The notes: generated by a model not told the origin, from the sequence alone. 64,000 bases of DNA from Edaphochlamys debaryana (GCA_016858145.1 JAEHOE010000071.1:434001-498000), one strand, 5' to 3'; counted from the first letter of the stretch, positions 22,036 through 34,881 are shown. A program made the numbers and translations.

Positions 22036-24192
22036 GCTTAGGGGACGCAGTCTGGGCGTGAGGGGCGTGGTCGCGGGGCACAGATCACCTTGCGCTGTGC
22101 TGGCCGTGGCCGCCGGCGGACGGTCGCGGCCAAGGGCGTCGCCGTACGATGCCGTACGCGGTCGGGGGTCCAGGCACTGATATCAGCATGCCATAGGGAT
22201 GTTACAGCCGCGAAAGCGCGGCGAGATACGCTAGCTGCCCCAGATCACGTTGCTCTGACGGTCCAGCCGTAAGTAACCAGATCATGATCAGCGACGGTAA
22301 ACCGTCAGTACAAATACCTCGTTGCTTGGGGCCGTCATATCTGATAGCGTACGACGAGCTTACAGACATGCTCGTGGGCTTTGCGGTGGACTGATGGCGT
22401 GATTGGCGTGCCTGCAACGGCGTTTACGGCGTTTGCCACGTGCGTGCCTGTAAGCGGCATGAGCGTCAAAGACCTTTGACTCATCGTCGGACGAGCGAAC
22501 TTGACAGCTCACGAGAGTCAAACGAGGGCGGGGTCAAGCCGAATGCGGCGCTCATCAGCTGAACAAACCATTCGCATTCGCTGGCTGGCACCGTTGCATG
22601 TGAGGGAGGGAAGCGCTGGGGGGGCGCAGGGGGGCCGGGGGGGCGCGGGGGCTTGACGGGGCTTATGCTGTGTGTGGGGGGGTGCACCGGCCGCCGGCGT
22701 GCATTGAGCCAAATGAAAGGGCCAGATCTAGTCGGTCTGGTACTTGACCAGGGCAAAGCTCTCCCCTCAGCCCCGCCCGACAAGTAAGCCCCCAGCCACC
22801 TCCCCTCTAGGGCCCCCACCACAATGCTCATCTGCTGGCGGCCCCCTGCAGGGTCCTGTTGACCTGGCTTCCCCTAGGTAGAGGGCCCTCTTAAACTCCC
22901 GGTGAGCCGCCCCCATCGACCCCTGCCCGCACACCCTGCGTGCCATACCGGTATCCAGCCTTGGCAGGTGGGCATCATGATAATTGTATGTGTACCTTGC
23001 ACGGCTGACGCAAAGCTGTCGCCACCCACCGTTCCAACCTTCTGTGCGGTAATGCCAACGATCCCACGGTCAGCTGCTTAATTGCGCGCACTTGGGCTCG
23101 AGGGTAATCTATCATCAGCCCCAGCAATTCCTCACCACCGGACGCCCCCTTATCACCTTTGCCCCTGTGCCAAGTAAGGCCGTGTCCTGGTATTCACTTA
23201 TGGACGTATGTTGCTGCGCCCCCCACCTTCCGGCACTCGGCGACCCGCATCTACACGTTGCAGGGAGTTGCAGCCCCGCTCCCCCCAGCCCCTTGCCCAT
23301 CACTCCAAACCGCAACGGCGTGCGTCCCCCCACGCTTCCGCTTAGCTCCTGTTGCTCAGACGGACGTGCATTAGCCACAAGAGCGCATGGCGCTAATTTG
23401 GCAGTCTGGTGGACCTCAGCTGGGCAAGGCAGCCTCGCCAATCGAACGTCAAGAGCCTGTCACAGCTGGGCACGTTCATAACGCAAGTGATAACGCTAAG
23501 AAGGCGACTTGCAGCAGTGAGAGTGCAGGAGCCTGGCGCCTTAAAGTGTCGGGCTCAGCTGTCGGCCGCGAACCCCCCAATGCAAGTCGGAACCGTAGCC
23601 CCTGGTGCGACCTTCAGGCGCCTGATGTCATAAGCGGTATGCAATACAAACTTGTTCCCGTAGATGCTGGCGTGGGCCCAGGGCCGGAGCTCCGGAGGAG
23701 CCCACGCTAAGACCCTCTCTCAGCGCTACCACATTTTGCCAAGAACCGATGCAATAGGCTATTCTCTTCACGCCCGGTTGACAAACAGACGCCCGGGCCG
23801 TGCGAGCGACCTTAATGCCGTACTGCCTGCGTTCTTGCTCTACAGATAGCGTGGGCGTGTGGGCTGGGGCGCAAACGATAGAGATGGGGGTAATTCGTGC
23901 GGTCCAGCAGCAGGGGGTTCACGCGGCAAGGCGTGGCGCAGTAACTTATGTCCATAAGTGATTGCAAGAACCTCATTGGCCACCCCGCTAACCCCGGCCC
24001 TCCCGTATGGCCTGCTCACTCGCACCATGCTCCGTCATGCTGCCCGCTGCTACCGCTGCGTGCCACGCTTGGGTCCACATCTGAGTGCGAACCTAGGAGT
24101 CTGCCGCAACAATCTATGGCCTTCATGTTTTTCAAGCTGGGCCTACTGGTGATGAGGCCCTCACCATCAGCAGCATGCAAGCAATCTCAGTA

Positions 24193-24197
24193 TTACA
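24193..24197 (-). terminator. Poly(A) signal of gene C
   Basis: TTACA on the plus strand is TGTAA on the minus strand, about 135 nt beyond the gene C stop codon. TGTAA is the usual volvocine polyadenylation signal. Confidence 0.5.
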
Positions 24198-24331
24198 TGC
24201 ATGTGCACCTCGCAATACTCAAGGCCCCACAGCAGGACCGTCGCAAACCATGCAGCGCTAGTACCACGACGGTTGCAGACCGATGGTACACCTCCCTCGA
24301 TTCTGCAGCACACCCCGCTGCTCGCTCCGCA

Positions 24332-27300
24332 TCACGTGATGAGCGCCGGCATCTTCCTCCAGCCCGCCCTGCTGGCCAGGTGGCCGATGCCGTTAATGCC
24401 GTGCTCCCCCGCCACCCCGGCGCCCCGCTGCCAGGGCACGCACTCGGAGATGCGCTGTGTGTGGCGGGGGGGGGGGGGCAAAGGAGATCAGCGGGAAGAA
24501 GTCAGGGATGGAGCGCTGGTAAAAGGGCGACAGAGTGCATGATACCGGTAGGGTGGGGCACAATAGGGTTTGGGCGCCCAGCAGCAGCCCCATTCAGTCG
24601 CCACACTCCGAAACCCACTCCGCACCTGCAGCGCCGCCTCGAACATGGTCTGTGTGGCCTGCCCCAGCATGGCGTCCTGACCCGACACCACCTCCGCCAG
24701 CCGCTCCTGGACCTGCGGGGGAAGAAGGTAGGGGGAGACGAAGGGCTCAGACAAGGGATGTAACCATGAGAGCGACAGATGCATGGCTGTCGTGAGGGTT
24801 GCGGCTGCGTGGGAAGAGGTGGTGCATGCTCTCCTCTCCACACCCTGCCCGCCCACCTGCGGCGTCCTGAACAGGTGTACCAGCTCCGTGAAGAACTCGT
24901 CGTGCAGCATGTCGGCAGCGCTCTTCTGGGCCAGGACCAGGCCTAGCAGTACGGAGCCGTACCTGCACACAGCCGTACCGCACGGCAGACACGTTATCGT
25001 TAACACAGAGCAGTGCATGAGAGCCGTACAGTACGGCATCGGCGGCGGGTTGGCACCCCTGGACCTCGACTTGCCTCCACAGGCTTGTTCGTCTGTGAGT
25101 GCCGGAACCGAATGTCGAATGTCGGAACCCCTTGCTATCCTACGAATCCTACACCCGATGCTCCACGTCCTTGTCCCGAATTGGATGCCACCTCCCTCCT
25201 TGCACTCCCTCTTGTCATCCCTGCTCCCTCGGTCAACGGCCGGTGGGTGATGCTTCTCAAGTTCGACCAAGATTCAAATCCGTGGTTCGAGCTGGCGCTG
25301 TCCAAGATCTCGCTAGAGGAGTAGAGAGCGATGCCGCCTGCGCTGTTGATTGATAGCGTCTACCGAGCTGATTGCAGCGTGTATGTCCGGCGACAACGGG
25401 CACGGAGTAGGGCGGTTGGTGTTATCGCGATGGGAACTGGTAGCTGCAGATGCCGACAGGTGACGGTTAGGGTTGCCGTAGGGACAAAACGGGAGGCGGT
25501 TGGTGTTTCCGCAGGGGGGTGGCGGTTGGTGTTTCCGCGGGACCAACATGGTGACGATTCCCGAAAGGGAGTGTCTTCCTTAATCCACGCCAGGTTTCGA
25601 CCGGCGTTGTAACTTCTACTTATACTTCCCTCTTCTCATCATCAGCTCCCCACCTGAACGCCGTGACCATTGCCGCCAGCGAGCCCGGGCGGTTGACTCC
25701 GTATGCCTTGGCGCTGCCCAGCAGGTAGCAGGCCAGGCGCAGGAACAGGCGGCGGACCACCTGCAGCAGAACGGCGTCGGGGAGCTGCGGGGGCATGAGG
25801 AAGAAGGGAAAGGGGGGAAAGTAAGGGGCGACCGGTTCGGGAGGGTGGCGTGAGGGCTGGTGTTGAGGCCCCTAGCCATGGGGGGTGCACGCAGCTGCCA
25901 GTGCGCGGGAAACAAGCTGGACCGCCTGGGGTAGGTCTGCGCCAAGCCACGCACCTGTCTCATAACCTCGAGCACGATGTCCTCCGTGTGGTACCGCCCC
26001 ACCGCCTGAGCCTCCTCGCTCAGCCCCGCCATCTCAAACAGGATGCCCACCGACCAGTCCAGCGGGTACGACCGAACCTCGTACTGCAGGCACGTGGCGG
26101 TGGATGGAGGAGGTGGGGTCAGCCGAACAGCGACGGGCTTGGTGTTTGGTGCTGAGGGGGGCACGCACGGTGCCGTTGACATGGCAGGGCGTGGGCTGGC
26201 TCGCATTGGGCCGCTCTGGACCCTGGGCCAGTATCTCACCCGTATCCAGTACATCATGTCCTCTGCGTCCTTGGGCCGCATGCGCTCGCCCTGAGGGGGG
26301 TAGCGCCCGGACACGGCGGCGTGCGCGGGCGAGGGGTCCACCAGCTGCGGGGTGGCGAGTGGGGGATAGAGGGGAATACCAGCTCAGCAAAGGCCAAGCT
26401 GAACATCTCTCGAGGGAAGCGCCTTCTCACAGAGGCTGAGTCTTGTACATGCTGAACCAAGCAGGTGCCGCCCGCCCACCGCGCGCTCAAGCAGCCTTCT
26501 TCTCGCTCTCCCCACCTGCACTACCAGAGCCACCAGGGTGCGCGAGCAGCGGGCGAAGTCCCAGTCCAGCTCGGCGGGGGCGTCGGTGTCGGACTCAACC
26601 ATCTGGGGGGGGAGGACAGGGAGGGGTAGAGTTGAAGGAGACTTGAGGGGGGCCCGAGCTCCGGTGTCAGGCCGCGTCAGGTCGTTCCCGGCAGCCCCCT
26701 CTTCCCGGCCCTCAGCCTCACCACGTCGCTCAGCCAGTTGAGGCGGTCCTCGCAGCCCTCGCTGAACGCCAGCTCCTGTTCGGCGAGGCGGTGAGGGGCG
26801 GGAAGGGCGCGTGGAGCAAAACGGGTGCCACAGAGCACGACGGGACACTCGCACACCAGAGCCCACTCCCACCGACCCGGAGCGCCCGTGCCCCAGCCCT
26901 CGCCCCGTCCCCCCACCTGCTGCAGCCAGTAGAGCATGAGCTGCGCCCGCTGGAAGGCCCTCCGCGCCGCCAGCCGCCCCACCAGCCGCTCCCACAGCTC
27001 AACGCCGGGGCCGCCTGGGGACACAAGGGGGGCAGGGGAGCCGGGGCGCAGTCCTGCAGCGGCTTTCCCCTGGCTGCTGCCTGCTACCCTCAGTGCGGCG
27101 GCCAAAGTGTCTATAAAGGCACCCCTCCCACCCCGTGCGCCCCTCCCACCGATGAGCTCCTCCGCCTCGTCCGCCATGCTCCGGTCCACGTAGGCGCGCA
27201 GGTAGGCCGCCCTGAGCCCGTGTCCCGCCTCGTGCGGGCTCACGCCGTCCAGCAGGCCCCCGCCCACACTCGAGCCCCCGCGCTGCCGCCGGATGCCGCT

Positions 27301-27953
27301 GCGTACGGCCTCCACGTTCTTCTCCGTACGTCCCGAAATCTCCGCCACCGATGCCGGATCCCCCTGCCGAAGCCGCCGACGGGCCCTCAATGCTCAGGCC
27401 CCGGCCCGTGCGGCCCTGCCTGGGCCCGTCGCCGCGGCTTAGTAAGAGCTGATCGCCAACCGCGCCCGTACCGGTCTGCTGGTGCAGCAGTACGAACAGG
27501 TACGGCTGCTCGTACAGCGGCGAGAGCATGATCGGGTCGGGGTGCAGCGTGGGCGGCGCCTGCACGGGCGGCGGCGCCGAGCGCTGACCCATGGGCCCCG
27601 CCGCCGCCCGCTCCTGCTGCAGCTTGACAATATCCGCCAGATGGGCAACGGTGCGCCTGGGAGAATCAGGGTGTTGGGGTATGGAGGTGGATTAGTCGTC
27701 AGTTTAGTATCGGGTATCGGCACGGATACGGCAACACGAATGCGGCTTCGGGGCCCCGAAGGAAGCCAGGTGACGTGCCCGGACAAGGGCTCACCGAATG
27801 GACGTGGGCTCCGAGGCCTGCAGTCCCAGGCGCCGCAGCAGGAAGCGGTGCCGCCCCGGCCCCCTCCCGAACACGGCCCATGAGCGGCTGTTGTGCAGGC
27901 GCTGGAAGAAGGCCAGCTCCTCCTCCAGCTCCACGGCCTCCTGCAGCACGGAC
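24332..27953 (-). CDS. Unidentified helical protein (gene C), 5'-partial, 12 exons
   Basis: Minus-strand exons, 5' to 3': 27953-27795, 27656-27461, 27363-27150, 27014-26917, 26775-26722, 26602-26516, 26344-26240, 26083-25955, 25784-25654, 24962-24857, 24712-24626, 24454-24332. Donors and acceptors are canonical except the second donor (GTTGGC), and the frame stays open for about 495 residues to TGA. The product is rich in amphipathic helices (for example ELWERLVGRLAARRAF, DWSVGILFEMAGLSEEAQAV, LQVVRRLFLRLACYLLGSAK) and suggests an alpha-solenoid. No motif allowed a family assignment. The short intron 27460-27364 is inferred: without it a reading-frame change of one base would be required there. 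The 691-nt intron 25653-24963 contains three 'GGCGGTTGGTGTT' words. The start codon was not located. Confidence 0.7.
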
Positions 27954-28691
27954 CTGGGAGGAGGGGGCAAAAGCGGGAGGGGCGGGAAACGAGATAGGGG
28001 CAAGCGTCGGCCATGCTCAGGCTGGCCCCACAAACCAGACGCCACACGACACGCAACTGGGTCAGCGCCGCCGGTTGTCTCTCATGTAGGGGAGCACCGG
28101 TGCACGCTGCCCCCCCCCCCCCTCGTCAACGACCCACCCCACTGCTCGCCTGCGGGTCTAGCCTCACTCTGGGGGGCGCTGCGGAGAAGGGAGGGGCTTG
28201 GACGAGTTCGAAATGAGGATTGTAGCAGCAGGAAACGGCTGGCGAGGTATGTCGGGAGGGTGGAGGCGGGCGAGGTGGTCCGTCCGGAGGAGCTCTGCCC
28301 CCGAGCTCCAGCCGCTCCGGATGCCCCACATGCCTACCGGATGCGACTGGGAAATTGCCGGGGCGTGCGGGGGCGGCGCTCCCGAGCTGTGGAGGCGAAG
28401 GCCTGCATGCTGGGGGCGGGGGGGGGGGGGAAGAGAAGGGGGGAAGAGCGCGAAACGGTCCACTTCCTTGACCTGTTGATAGCGGTCGGGGCAACATGCC
28501 GTGTGCTGAGTGCCCCTCAAGCATGGCAGTGAGAACCGCCGTGAGTGCCTTAGTACGCTGGGTGGGCCTGCCCCGGCACGCATGCCGGCCATGCCGCCAA
28601 GTGCACACCCGCTCTGCTGTCACCGAGCAAACACGCCACTGTGGTGTGCGCCCAGTCATGCACTGCTAGCCATCTAATGCGTGGTCCCCCT
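27954..28691. other. Presumed 5' part or flank of gene C
   Basis: Open stretches exist on the minus strand (about 28480-28590, LTAVLTAMLEGHSAHG), but their splice phase does not fit the first resolved exon of gene C, so no further exon is claimed. A 10-G run lies near 28424. Confidence 0.35.
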
Positions 28692-29641
28692 GACCCCCAG
28701 CCTCGCATCAGGGGCACACCGTGCTGCACCGGACGCCCTCTGCCATCCACGCGCGCCCCCTCCTTCATCCACGCCCCCCCCCCCGGGAGCACTCTCACAG
28801 GACACGACGCTGCCATTTCCCCCGCCTAGGCAGGCCTGCCCCTTCCCGAGGCCACATTCCAATCATCCCAATACCTGCCCACGCACCTGTTCCCTCACCT
28901 CCGGCCATATCCAGCGCTGACAGCTCCCCCCTCCACTCTCTCACCTGGGCCTGCGCAGGCACTCTAGTAACCTCCCATCCATCATGAGGCATCCCACGTG
29001 AAGAGTCGCAACCCCGCGCGCTCCTGAACGCCCTGGAGAGGTTAACTTCAAACCCGCGTTACTAGCCCGCCAGCCCCACAAACCCGGCAGAAGACCCCTC
29101 CCTCCCCACGCCAACTCCATATCCGCGCCCTCCCCAAGATAGCATGCCCATTTCAAGAACTATGCATTGTCCCCCGCCAACTGCAACCAGCTGAGGGCCA
29201 AGCCTGCAATCCACCCGCCCTGTCGCACGGTCCGCTGCCTTGAACCTTTGCCTCCGCTCTCGGCGGCTAGGGCAACCCCATACCCGTAGCCCCCACAAAC
29301 CAACCCCGCAGCCAACCTCTCCAGGGCGTTCAAGAGCGCGCGGGGTTGCGACTCTTCACGTGGGATGCCTCATGATGGATGGGAGGTTACTAGAGTGCCT
29401 GCGCAGGCCCAGGTGAGAGAGTGGAGGGGGGAGCTGTCAGCGCTGGATATGGCCGGAGGTTGAGGGAACAGGTGCGTGGGCAGGTATTGGGATGATTGGA
29501 ATGTGGCCTCGGAAAGGGGCAGGCGGGGGAAATGGCAGCGTCGTGTCCTGTGAGAGTGCTCCCGGGGGGGGGGGGCGTGGATGAAGGAGGGCGTCCGATG
29601 CAGTATGGCGTGCTCCTGATGATGTGAGGCTGGGGGTCCAC
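28692..29641. repeat. Long inverted repeat with arms of about 330-350 bp
   Basis: The left arm (28692-29043) is nearly the reverse complement of the right arm (29312-29641), with a loop of about 270 bp. The inner ends read CTGGAGAGGTT and AACCTCTCCAG, and the outer ends GACCCCCAGCCTC and GAGGCTGGGGGTC. Arms differ by a few substitutions and small indels. Transcription would give a long hairpin. No coding capacity was recognised. Confidence 0.9.
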
Positions 29642-29897
29642 GGGAGGCGGCGGAAGGCGGCCAAGGAGGTACGGGGTGAAGGGGTTCCGAAGTTCTCGCG
29701 GCGAGACTACAGGACGGCATAAGGATATATCCGTATGTACGGATGGCACGCTTGGTGTGTGTTAATGGAGCACTAGGTGTGTGTTCAGGGCTGCTCGTGT
29801 AAACCGGAGAAGCGTGGGCGCGGCGGAGAACCGGCCAGCAGCCTTAGATGCGGAACCGAAAGCCCCAGATAGAACCCGAACGAAGCCCGAGAACCCA

Positions 29898-30365
29898 AAT
29901 GATCTGGTCTTAGTGATGCCGCTTCTAGCGGCATCACCAATCGATCAATTACGGGGGACTCCCGGGAGGTGGCGGGGTGGGTTCGTGGCAGTCGCGTGCA
30001 AGCACGGTCGACGTAAGGTGACACATGGCTGAGCGAATCAGCTGGTTACTCAAATGATATGGTCGCAGTGCTTGTGTACGCGCCCTCGCGCTTGCGAACG
30101 ATTTGCGACACAATCAGGGATATTCCATGAGGGCTTTGCGCGACGTGGGTCGCTCTGCATGGCTAAGAGTGCCCCGGTGCATGCACCGAGGTCGGCCCGC
30201 CCCGCGTGCTCCATTCGCCGCAGCCCCGCGGCTGTGGGCCTTGTGCTAGGCTAACAACCCGCTGCACGGACTTTGGCGGCCTCTGGGGCCTCACAGAGTA
30301 AGCCGTAAAGCCAGGTGACCCAGGGTCACCCCCAGCTCGACTTCGGTATCCGACAGGCGGCATAA
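29898..30365 (+). repeat. Dispersed repeat R2, copy 1
   Basis: Similar in order and orientation to 35130-35760. Both begin AATGATCTGGTCTTAGTGAT, contain a perfect 10-bp hairpin (TGATGCCGCT/AGCGGCATCA, here 29914-29936), a 'CAATYACGGGGGACTC' block and a 'GTGACCCAGGGTC' block, and end GGCGGCATAA. No coding sequence is visible. Confidence 0.65.
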
Positions 30366-32054
30366 CGAAGCCCGAAGCCCGCAGCCGACCCGCCCGGAGC
30401 ACAGAGACGGAGAGACGAAAGCCCAGAAGCCCGAACCCATCCCGCCCATCCCGCCCATCTCGCAACCCGCGTACGCCTGTGTGGGCTGCCGAGGCGCGAA
30501 GCGTCGTGTGTAGCTGGTGTATAGTGGGGCAGACTAGAGGTGTACTTCCCTAGCGTAGCGGGGAAGGTAGGTTCTTGCGGTCTATCGGGGAGCGTGGAAG
30601 CGGCGGCGGGGGCACCCCGGGGCGCGGCCATGCACACACCTGGGTACGTGCTGCGCCATGCCGGCCCTGTACGGCGGATTGCCGGGGCTATGGCTCTCGC
30701 CTGCTCGCAGCTCCGACTAACTGTGTCGTCGTGTTGACAGTCGCATGGAGGCTAGAGCCCTCTGTCGGGCCGCACAATGGCCTCCGTGTAGCACATACTC
30801 GTCGCAATCGCTCAAAGAAAAGTGTTCCTCTCTCACGCGTTCGACGAATGATAGATTGACTTCTACATGTGATTTAGTAGTAGTTAACGTTGCGGTGCAA
30901 GCCGCACATAGTCGGGGTCACCCGAATTGCGCGCCATTCACATAGCGCGCCTCGATGGCGAGGGCGCCCAAAAGGCGCGGTGTTTTGCCGAACAACAGTC
31001 TGGAGCCTGGATCGGGCGCCCTGCGGAACGGCGGCGAATCGCTGGAGTCTGCGATCGATCACCGCGGTGTTCACTGCGGACTTGTTCTGACGTCGCACCA
31101 GTAAGCGGCTTAATCGGTGCCCTACCTTTGCATGATATAGTAGTCGCTACAAGCGCTTGGGCTACCTGGCTTCGGGGAGACAACCCCCTCCCACAGTCCC
31201 AGCCACATCGGCGCCCCCCGCCGTGCCAACAACAGCCGGACGGCTATCCCACGTGCATTGCGTTCTTGAACCATTATCCACAAAGCGTTCTTGCACCCAT
31301 TCATCAGACAGCGTATGACGCCTTGCGCACGACTTAGCGCTTACATGCGGTTGACACGGCCTGTCGCCTCCTACGGCTTGCCCCGTGCCCACACGGTCAT
31401 GTGCAATCACACACATCCCGCATTCGTGCACACCGTTCATGCGGACATCGTATCCAACCGCCCACACTCTCTTGGGCTCATTTATGTTACCGAATCCCTT
31501 ATCACCATACGCACGCACACCGCGGCACCAACCCTCCACGATTACCCACCCGCCCATGACACCACCCGTATTGAGGAGCCCTAGCGGTGCTTTCAAGGAC
31601 TGTCACCACTTCGGCCACTAGTGCATCCTCAATATGGGGGTTGGATGTCGGGGGGCGGGTTTCGAAAAGGGGTCATTGGTTGCGGCCAGCTGTCCTTGAT
31701 CTGAGTGGGGGGCATAGCTGGAGCTGGCCGCTGTAACGCTTCACGATAGATACGCAAGAACTGGTGCAGCCCGCCGGTGGCGCAGAGAAAGCAGGGAACG
31801 CATGCGGACCAAGCAGCCCGCGATACCGAAGCCCTCCCAAACGGAACAATCCCTTAACGTACCTGGAACAGCAGAGATGAACGTGGCGCCACCGCGGGAG
31901 CAATGCGAATAAGGGGGAATGGATCAAGACGGGCGTTAACAGTGGGAAAGTGGTCCGAGTGCGAAGGGGTGGAGCAAGCCTAAGACACGAGTGGGGGCAG
32001 GAGAGGGGGTACGGCAGCACCCCATGCGGAACCCGGGGCTCGGCGTGTCTAGGT

Positions 32055-32085
<31 letters not shown>

Positions 32086-32286
32086 GGCAATAAGGCTGAG
32101 CTTGGCAAAGGGCTACACTCGATCGGAGATCACGCTGCTGCATCAGGGCTACGGTTGAGGGCTGAAAGGGCTCGCGTAGGCTTTGGGGGCGCGTTGGGCT
32201 CGAGGCAAGGAAGGGCTTCGCACTGAAGTGCACTGGGGACGTAAAAGGAGGGTTGGGGTCTGGCAACTGTGACCGGGCGGGGGCAC
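30366..32286. other. Spacer without recognised genes
   Basis: Mixed-composition sequence. A (GT)n-(G)n tract lies at about 32050-32087. A possible minus-strand open stretch at 31861-31673 follows a CTGTTCCAG acceptor but does not fit the phase of the exon pair upstream of it. Confidence 0.35.
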
Positions 32287-32501
32287 CTTACGAACCAGGA
32301 GGTCCAGGTCCAAGGCTTGCTGCATACTGCGATTCCGGGTAAAGCTTGAGTCCATGAAGCCCTGGGAGGCTTCTACGCAAAGGGGTGTTGCCTGAGGCCT
32401 TCACGCGTGTTGCGCACCAGGTGCATCAGGGCGGTAAGGAGGCGCCGGTGGTCAAATCTCTTGGTGGTGACGGACTCCATCAAATTGAGGAGGCCGCGGG
32501 G
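32287..32501 (-). CDS. Pair of exon-like segments, unidentified
   Basis: Minus-strand exons 32501-32418 (28 codons, LMESVTTKRFDHRRLLTALM) and 32361-32287 (25 codons, SSFTRNRSMQQALDLDLL) are both phase 0. They are bounded by AACCCAG, GTGCGC, CTCCCAG and GTGCCC and separated by a 56-nt intron that contains a stop, so they are not one run-through frame. The residue pattern looks like real protein but the family is unknown. It may be a gene fragment. Confidence 0.35.
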
Positions 32502-33225
32502 CTGGGTTGGGTTGAGGCGGGTTTGGGCAGGGATTGGATTGGGCTTGGGGGGGGGAAAGGGGGGAGAGCGCGGACCGGCGGCTGGCGGGGTGGCGTGTGG
32601 TCTGAGGCAAGTCTGGCGATCGCGAGGTGGGGGGGAGGGAGGGGCGCACGAAGGGTACCCCCTCTACCCCTCACGGACCAAAGCTGCTCTGCCGCCATGC
32701 GCAGGGACAGGAAATGCACCCATCATTCCATCCTGCGGCTAGGACAGTTGCAAAGGGGCGGTGGCCTGCCGGCTGCATAGTACGTGATTTGGCTGCAAGC
32801 TACAGAGAGGGGCACTCGCAATCGGGGGTTGGCAGCGCTAGGGGCAGGGGCGGGGTGGTCGGCATGCTGCCTTAGTTTCTTCAGCGAGCGAGATTCGTAC
32901 GGCCGCACGGCCGTAAACACTAAACCGTGGGGCCTGCCTTTGATTGGCCCTTCAGCGCCCCAGATTGGGCGCACGGCTGCTTAACATCGCCCGCCCGTCC
33001 TTCGCGGTGGGGCCTTCAAAAGCCAGTTGCTATGCGCTGTTCCCCATGTGTTGCTCCCCAGCCGAACACGATGTCACGGTTTCCTGACAACCTCTGCTGC
33101 GGTTTCCCTCTGTTCCCTCTGTTCCCACGATCCCACCGACGCCCCGAACCCCGACGCCCCGAGCACGATCCCTGGAACGTTGATATGCCCGGCGTTTCCT
33201 GTCCCCTCGATCCCACCTCCCCCAG
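32502..33225. other. Spacer upstream of the delta-tubulin fragment
   Basis: No GTP-binding N-terminal tubulin exons (for example the GGGTGSG loop) were found here or further left, so the delta-tubulin copy is truncated. No other feature was recognised. Confidence 0.4.
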
Positions 33226-34881
33226 GACATGAACGGCATCGCTGCCGGGGCGCGCCTGCTGGGCGGCGAGGGATCCTCCCTGGGGTGAGGTTTGGGGCGA
33301 AGGCGTGCGGAGGGGTGGAAGGGTGGATGCGGGCTGCGCTGAGGGCACGGACCCGGGCCACCAGCTTGCAGCTAACCATATGAGGGCACCCCTGTGGTAG
33401 TCTTCCTGGAGCCTGGGAGGAGAGGTGGTCGCAGGCAGCCCACACGCAGTGGAACTTGGTCTATGGCACAGTGCCAGCGGCTCTGCACCCCGGATCTCAT
33501 TCTCTCTGTTTGCGGCTCCCGCCCACCCGCGCAGGTACTCCCGAGCGCGCCTCCCCGGCTTCCGCCCGACGCCGCCTACCCAGGCGCCTCCTCCCGCCCC
33601 GGATCTGGATCCGGATCCGGAATCGGACCCGGTGGCCCACCCGCCTTGTCCCACGCCCCCCTGGCCGATCTGCTGTCCCACCTGTGCGGCCACCCCTGCT
33701 ACCGAATGCTGACGCTCAGGGCGGTGCCGCAGCTGCCGCCCTCCTCCATCGATTTCACGACGTTCACGTGGCCGGCAATCCTGAAGCGGCTAAGGCAGAT
33801 GCTCGTCACGGGTGAGGGATGGGCGGGATAGAAGGGGGACTCCAGGCAGCACAGGGGGCCGGGCGATGACGTCACCCGCCTTCCCTGCCTGCATATAGCT
33901 TTCGAGAGGAGGGCATGGACTGGTCTCTTCCTTCCCCCCGCCTGCCTCCCATCTTGCCCCCCCCCCGGTCCCTATGGTCCCCCCCCCCGCAGGCAGTGTG
34001 CTGGAGGAGGGCATGGAGTGGTCCCTCACCCCCGCCTCCCCCGGCTCCGTGCCGGGGGCGAAGGGGTTGCCGCTGGTGAACCGGGCCATCGCCAACTGGC
34101 TGGTGCTGAGGGGGCAGGGTGCGGGTGAGTGGGTGGGTGGGGTGGGGTGGTATGGGGTGGGACTGGAAGGTGCTGCGGGGCAGAGGCTCAGAGGCGTAGG
34201 CAGGCTGGGGTCCTCCCTAGCGGGTGCATCCAGTTGCCAGACCCCCTTGCAGGACGCTCAGAAGCACTCGACCTGACCTGCCCCTGTCCCAACCGCCAAC
34301 CGCCAGGTGAGGTTGACGTCAGCGACTTCGCGGAGCCGGGGCTAACGGCCTCGTGGGCGGTTGACCCGCTGTCAGTGTCGTACAGGTGCGGGGTGCAGGA
34401 TCCAGTGCAGTGATCCATGCGCTACCCCGCAGGCCCTCTTTGGCTCCCTTCGACTCGGTTCCCTGCCCTACCCCCCCCCCCCCCCAGCCCCGCGAATTTC
34501 GGGCGCTGCCTCATGTCGGGCTCCCTGCTAAGCAACGACAGGGTGAGGGGCTGGGTGATGGGACAGGGTGAAGCATTGCTGAACTCTTCACGGCCCTGCA
34601 GCCTCTATGATCCTCTCCCACCTCCCCGCATGCACCCCTCCCGCACCCGCCTCCTCGCCGCCTCCGCCCGCCCTCAGCGCTGCGTGGGCCCCGTCCAGCG
34701 CATGCAGGACCGTGCGTAAGACATGCTCGCGTCACGTGCTTTCGTACATCAGTACGAGGCGTACGGCACGGGCGTGGCGGACTTTGAGTGCTGCTTCACG
34801 CGCGTGGAGGACATAGATAGATTGGCGGGACGGCGGGACGACGCGAGATTGCCACCGCCTATAGCTACCGCCACCGCCTGA
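33226..34881 (+). pseudogene. Delta-tubulin (UNI3-type) C-terminal half, 5'-truncated pseudogene
   Basis: Exon-like blocks: 33226-33284, 33535-33811, 33993-34124, 34307-34385, 34488-34542 and 34678-34881. The product follows delta-tubulin from the middle of the protein to the end: MLTLRAVPQLPPSSIDFTTF, WPAILKRLRQML, NRAIANWLVLRG, then MLASRAFVHQYEAYG and VADF. Delta-tubulin is needed for triplet microtubules of basal bodies; in Chlamydomonas it is the UNI3 product. The N-terminal GTP-binding half is missing. The first block does not join the second in frame, and TAA at 34717-34719 interrupts the last exon where the copy at the right window end has TAC (Tyr). A donor GTAAGA at the same place could instead be an intron start, but the conserved protein continues straight through, so a nonsense change is more likely. 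Confidence 0.8.

Larger units (their letters stand above)
21510..24331. other. Spacer between NELF copy 3 and minus-strand gene C
   Basis: Holds the copied 3' flank of NELF (to about 21715), a palindromic repeat (21868-22035) and otherwise unremarkable sequence. Short open frames at 22.5-24.2 kb lack splice signals or recognisable protein. The last part is the presumed 3' UTR of the minus-strand gene. Confidence 0.4.

Noticed and set aside
28480..28590. Extra 5' exon of gene C
   Set aside because: Protein-like but its donor phase does not match the first resolved exon at 27953.
33226..34715. Functional delta-tubulin ending at the GTAAGA donor
   Set aside because: The conserved C-terminal residues continue without a gap across that site, the N-terminal half is missing, and the first block is out of phase with the second.
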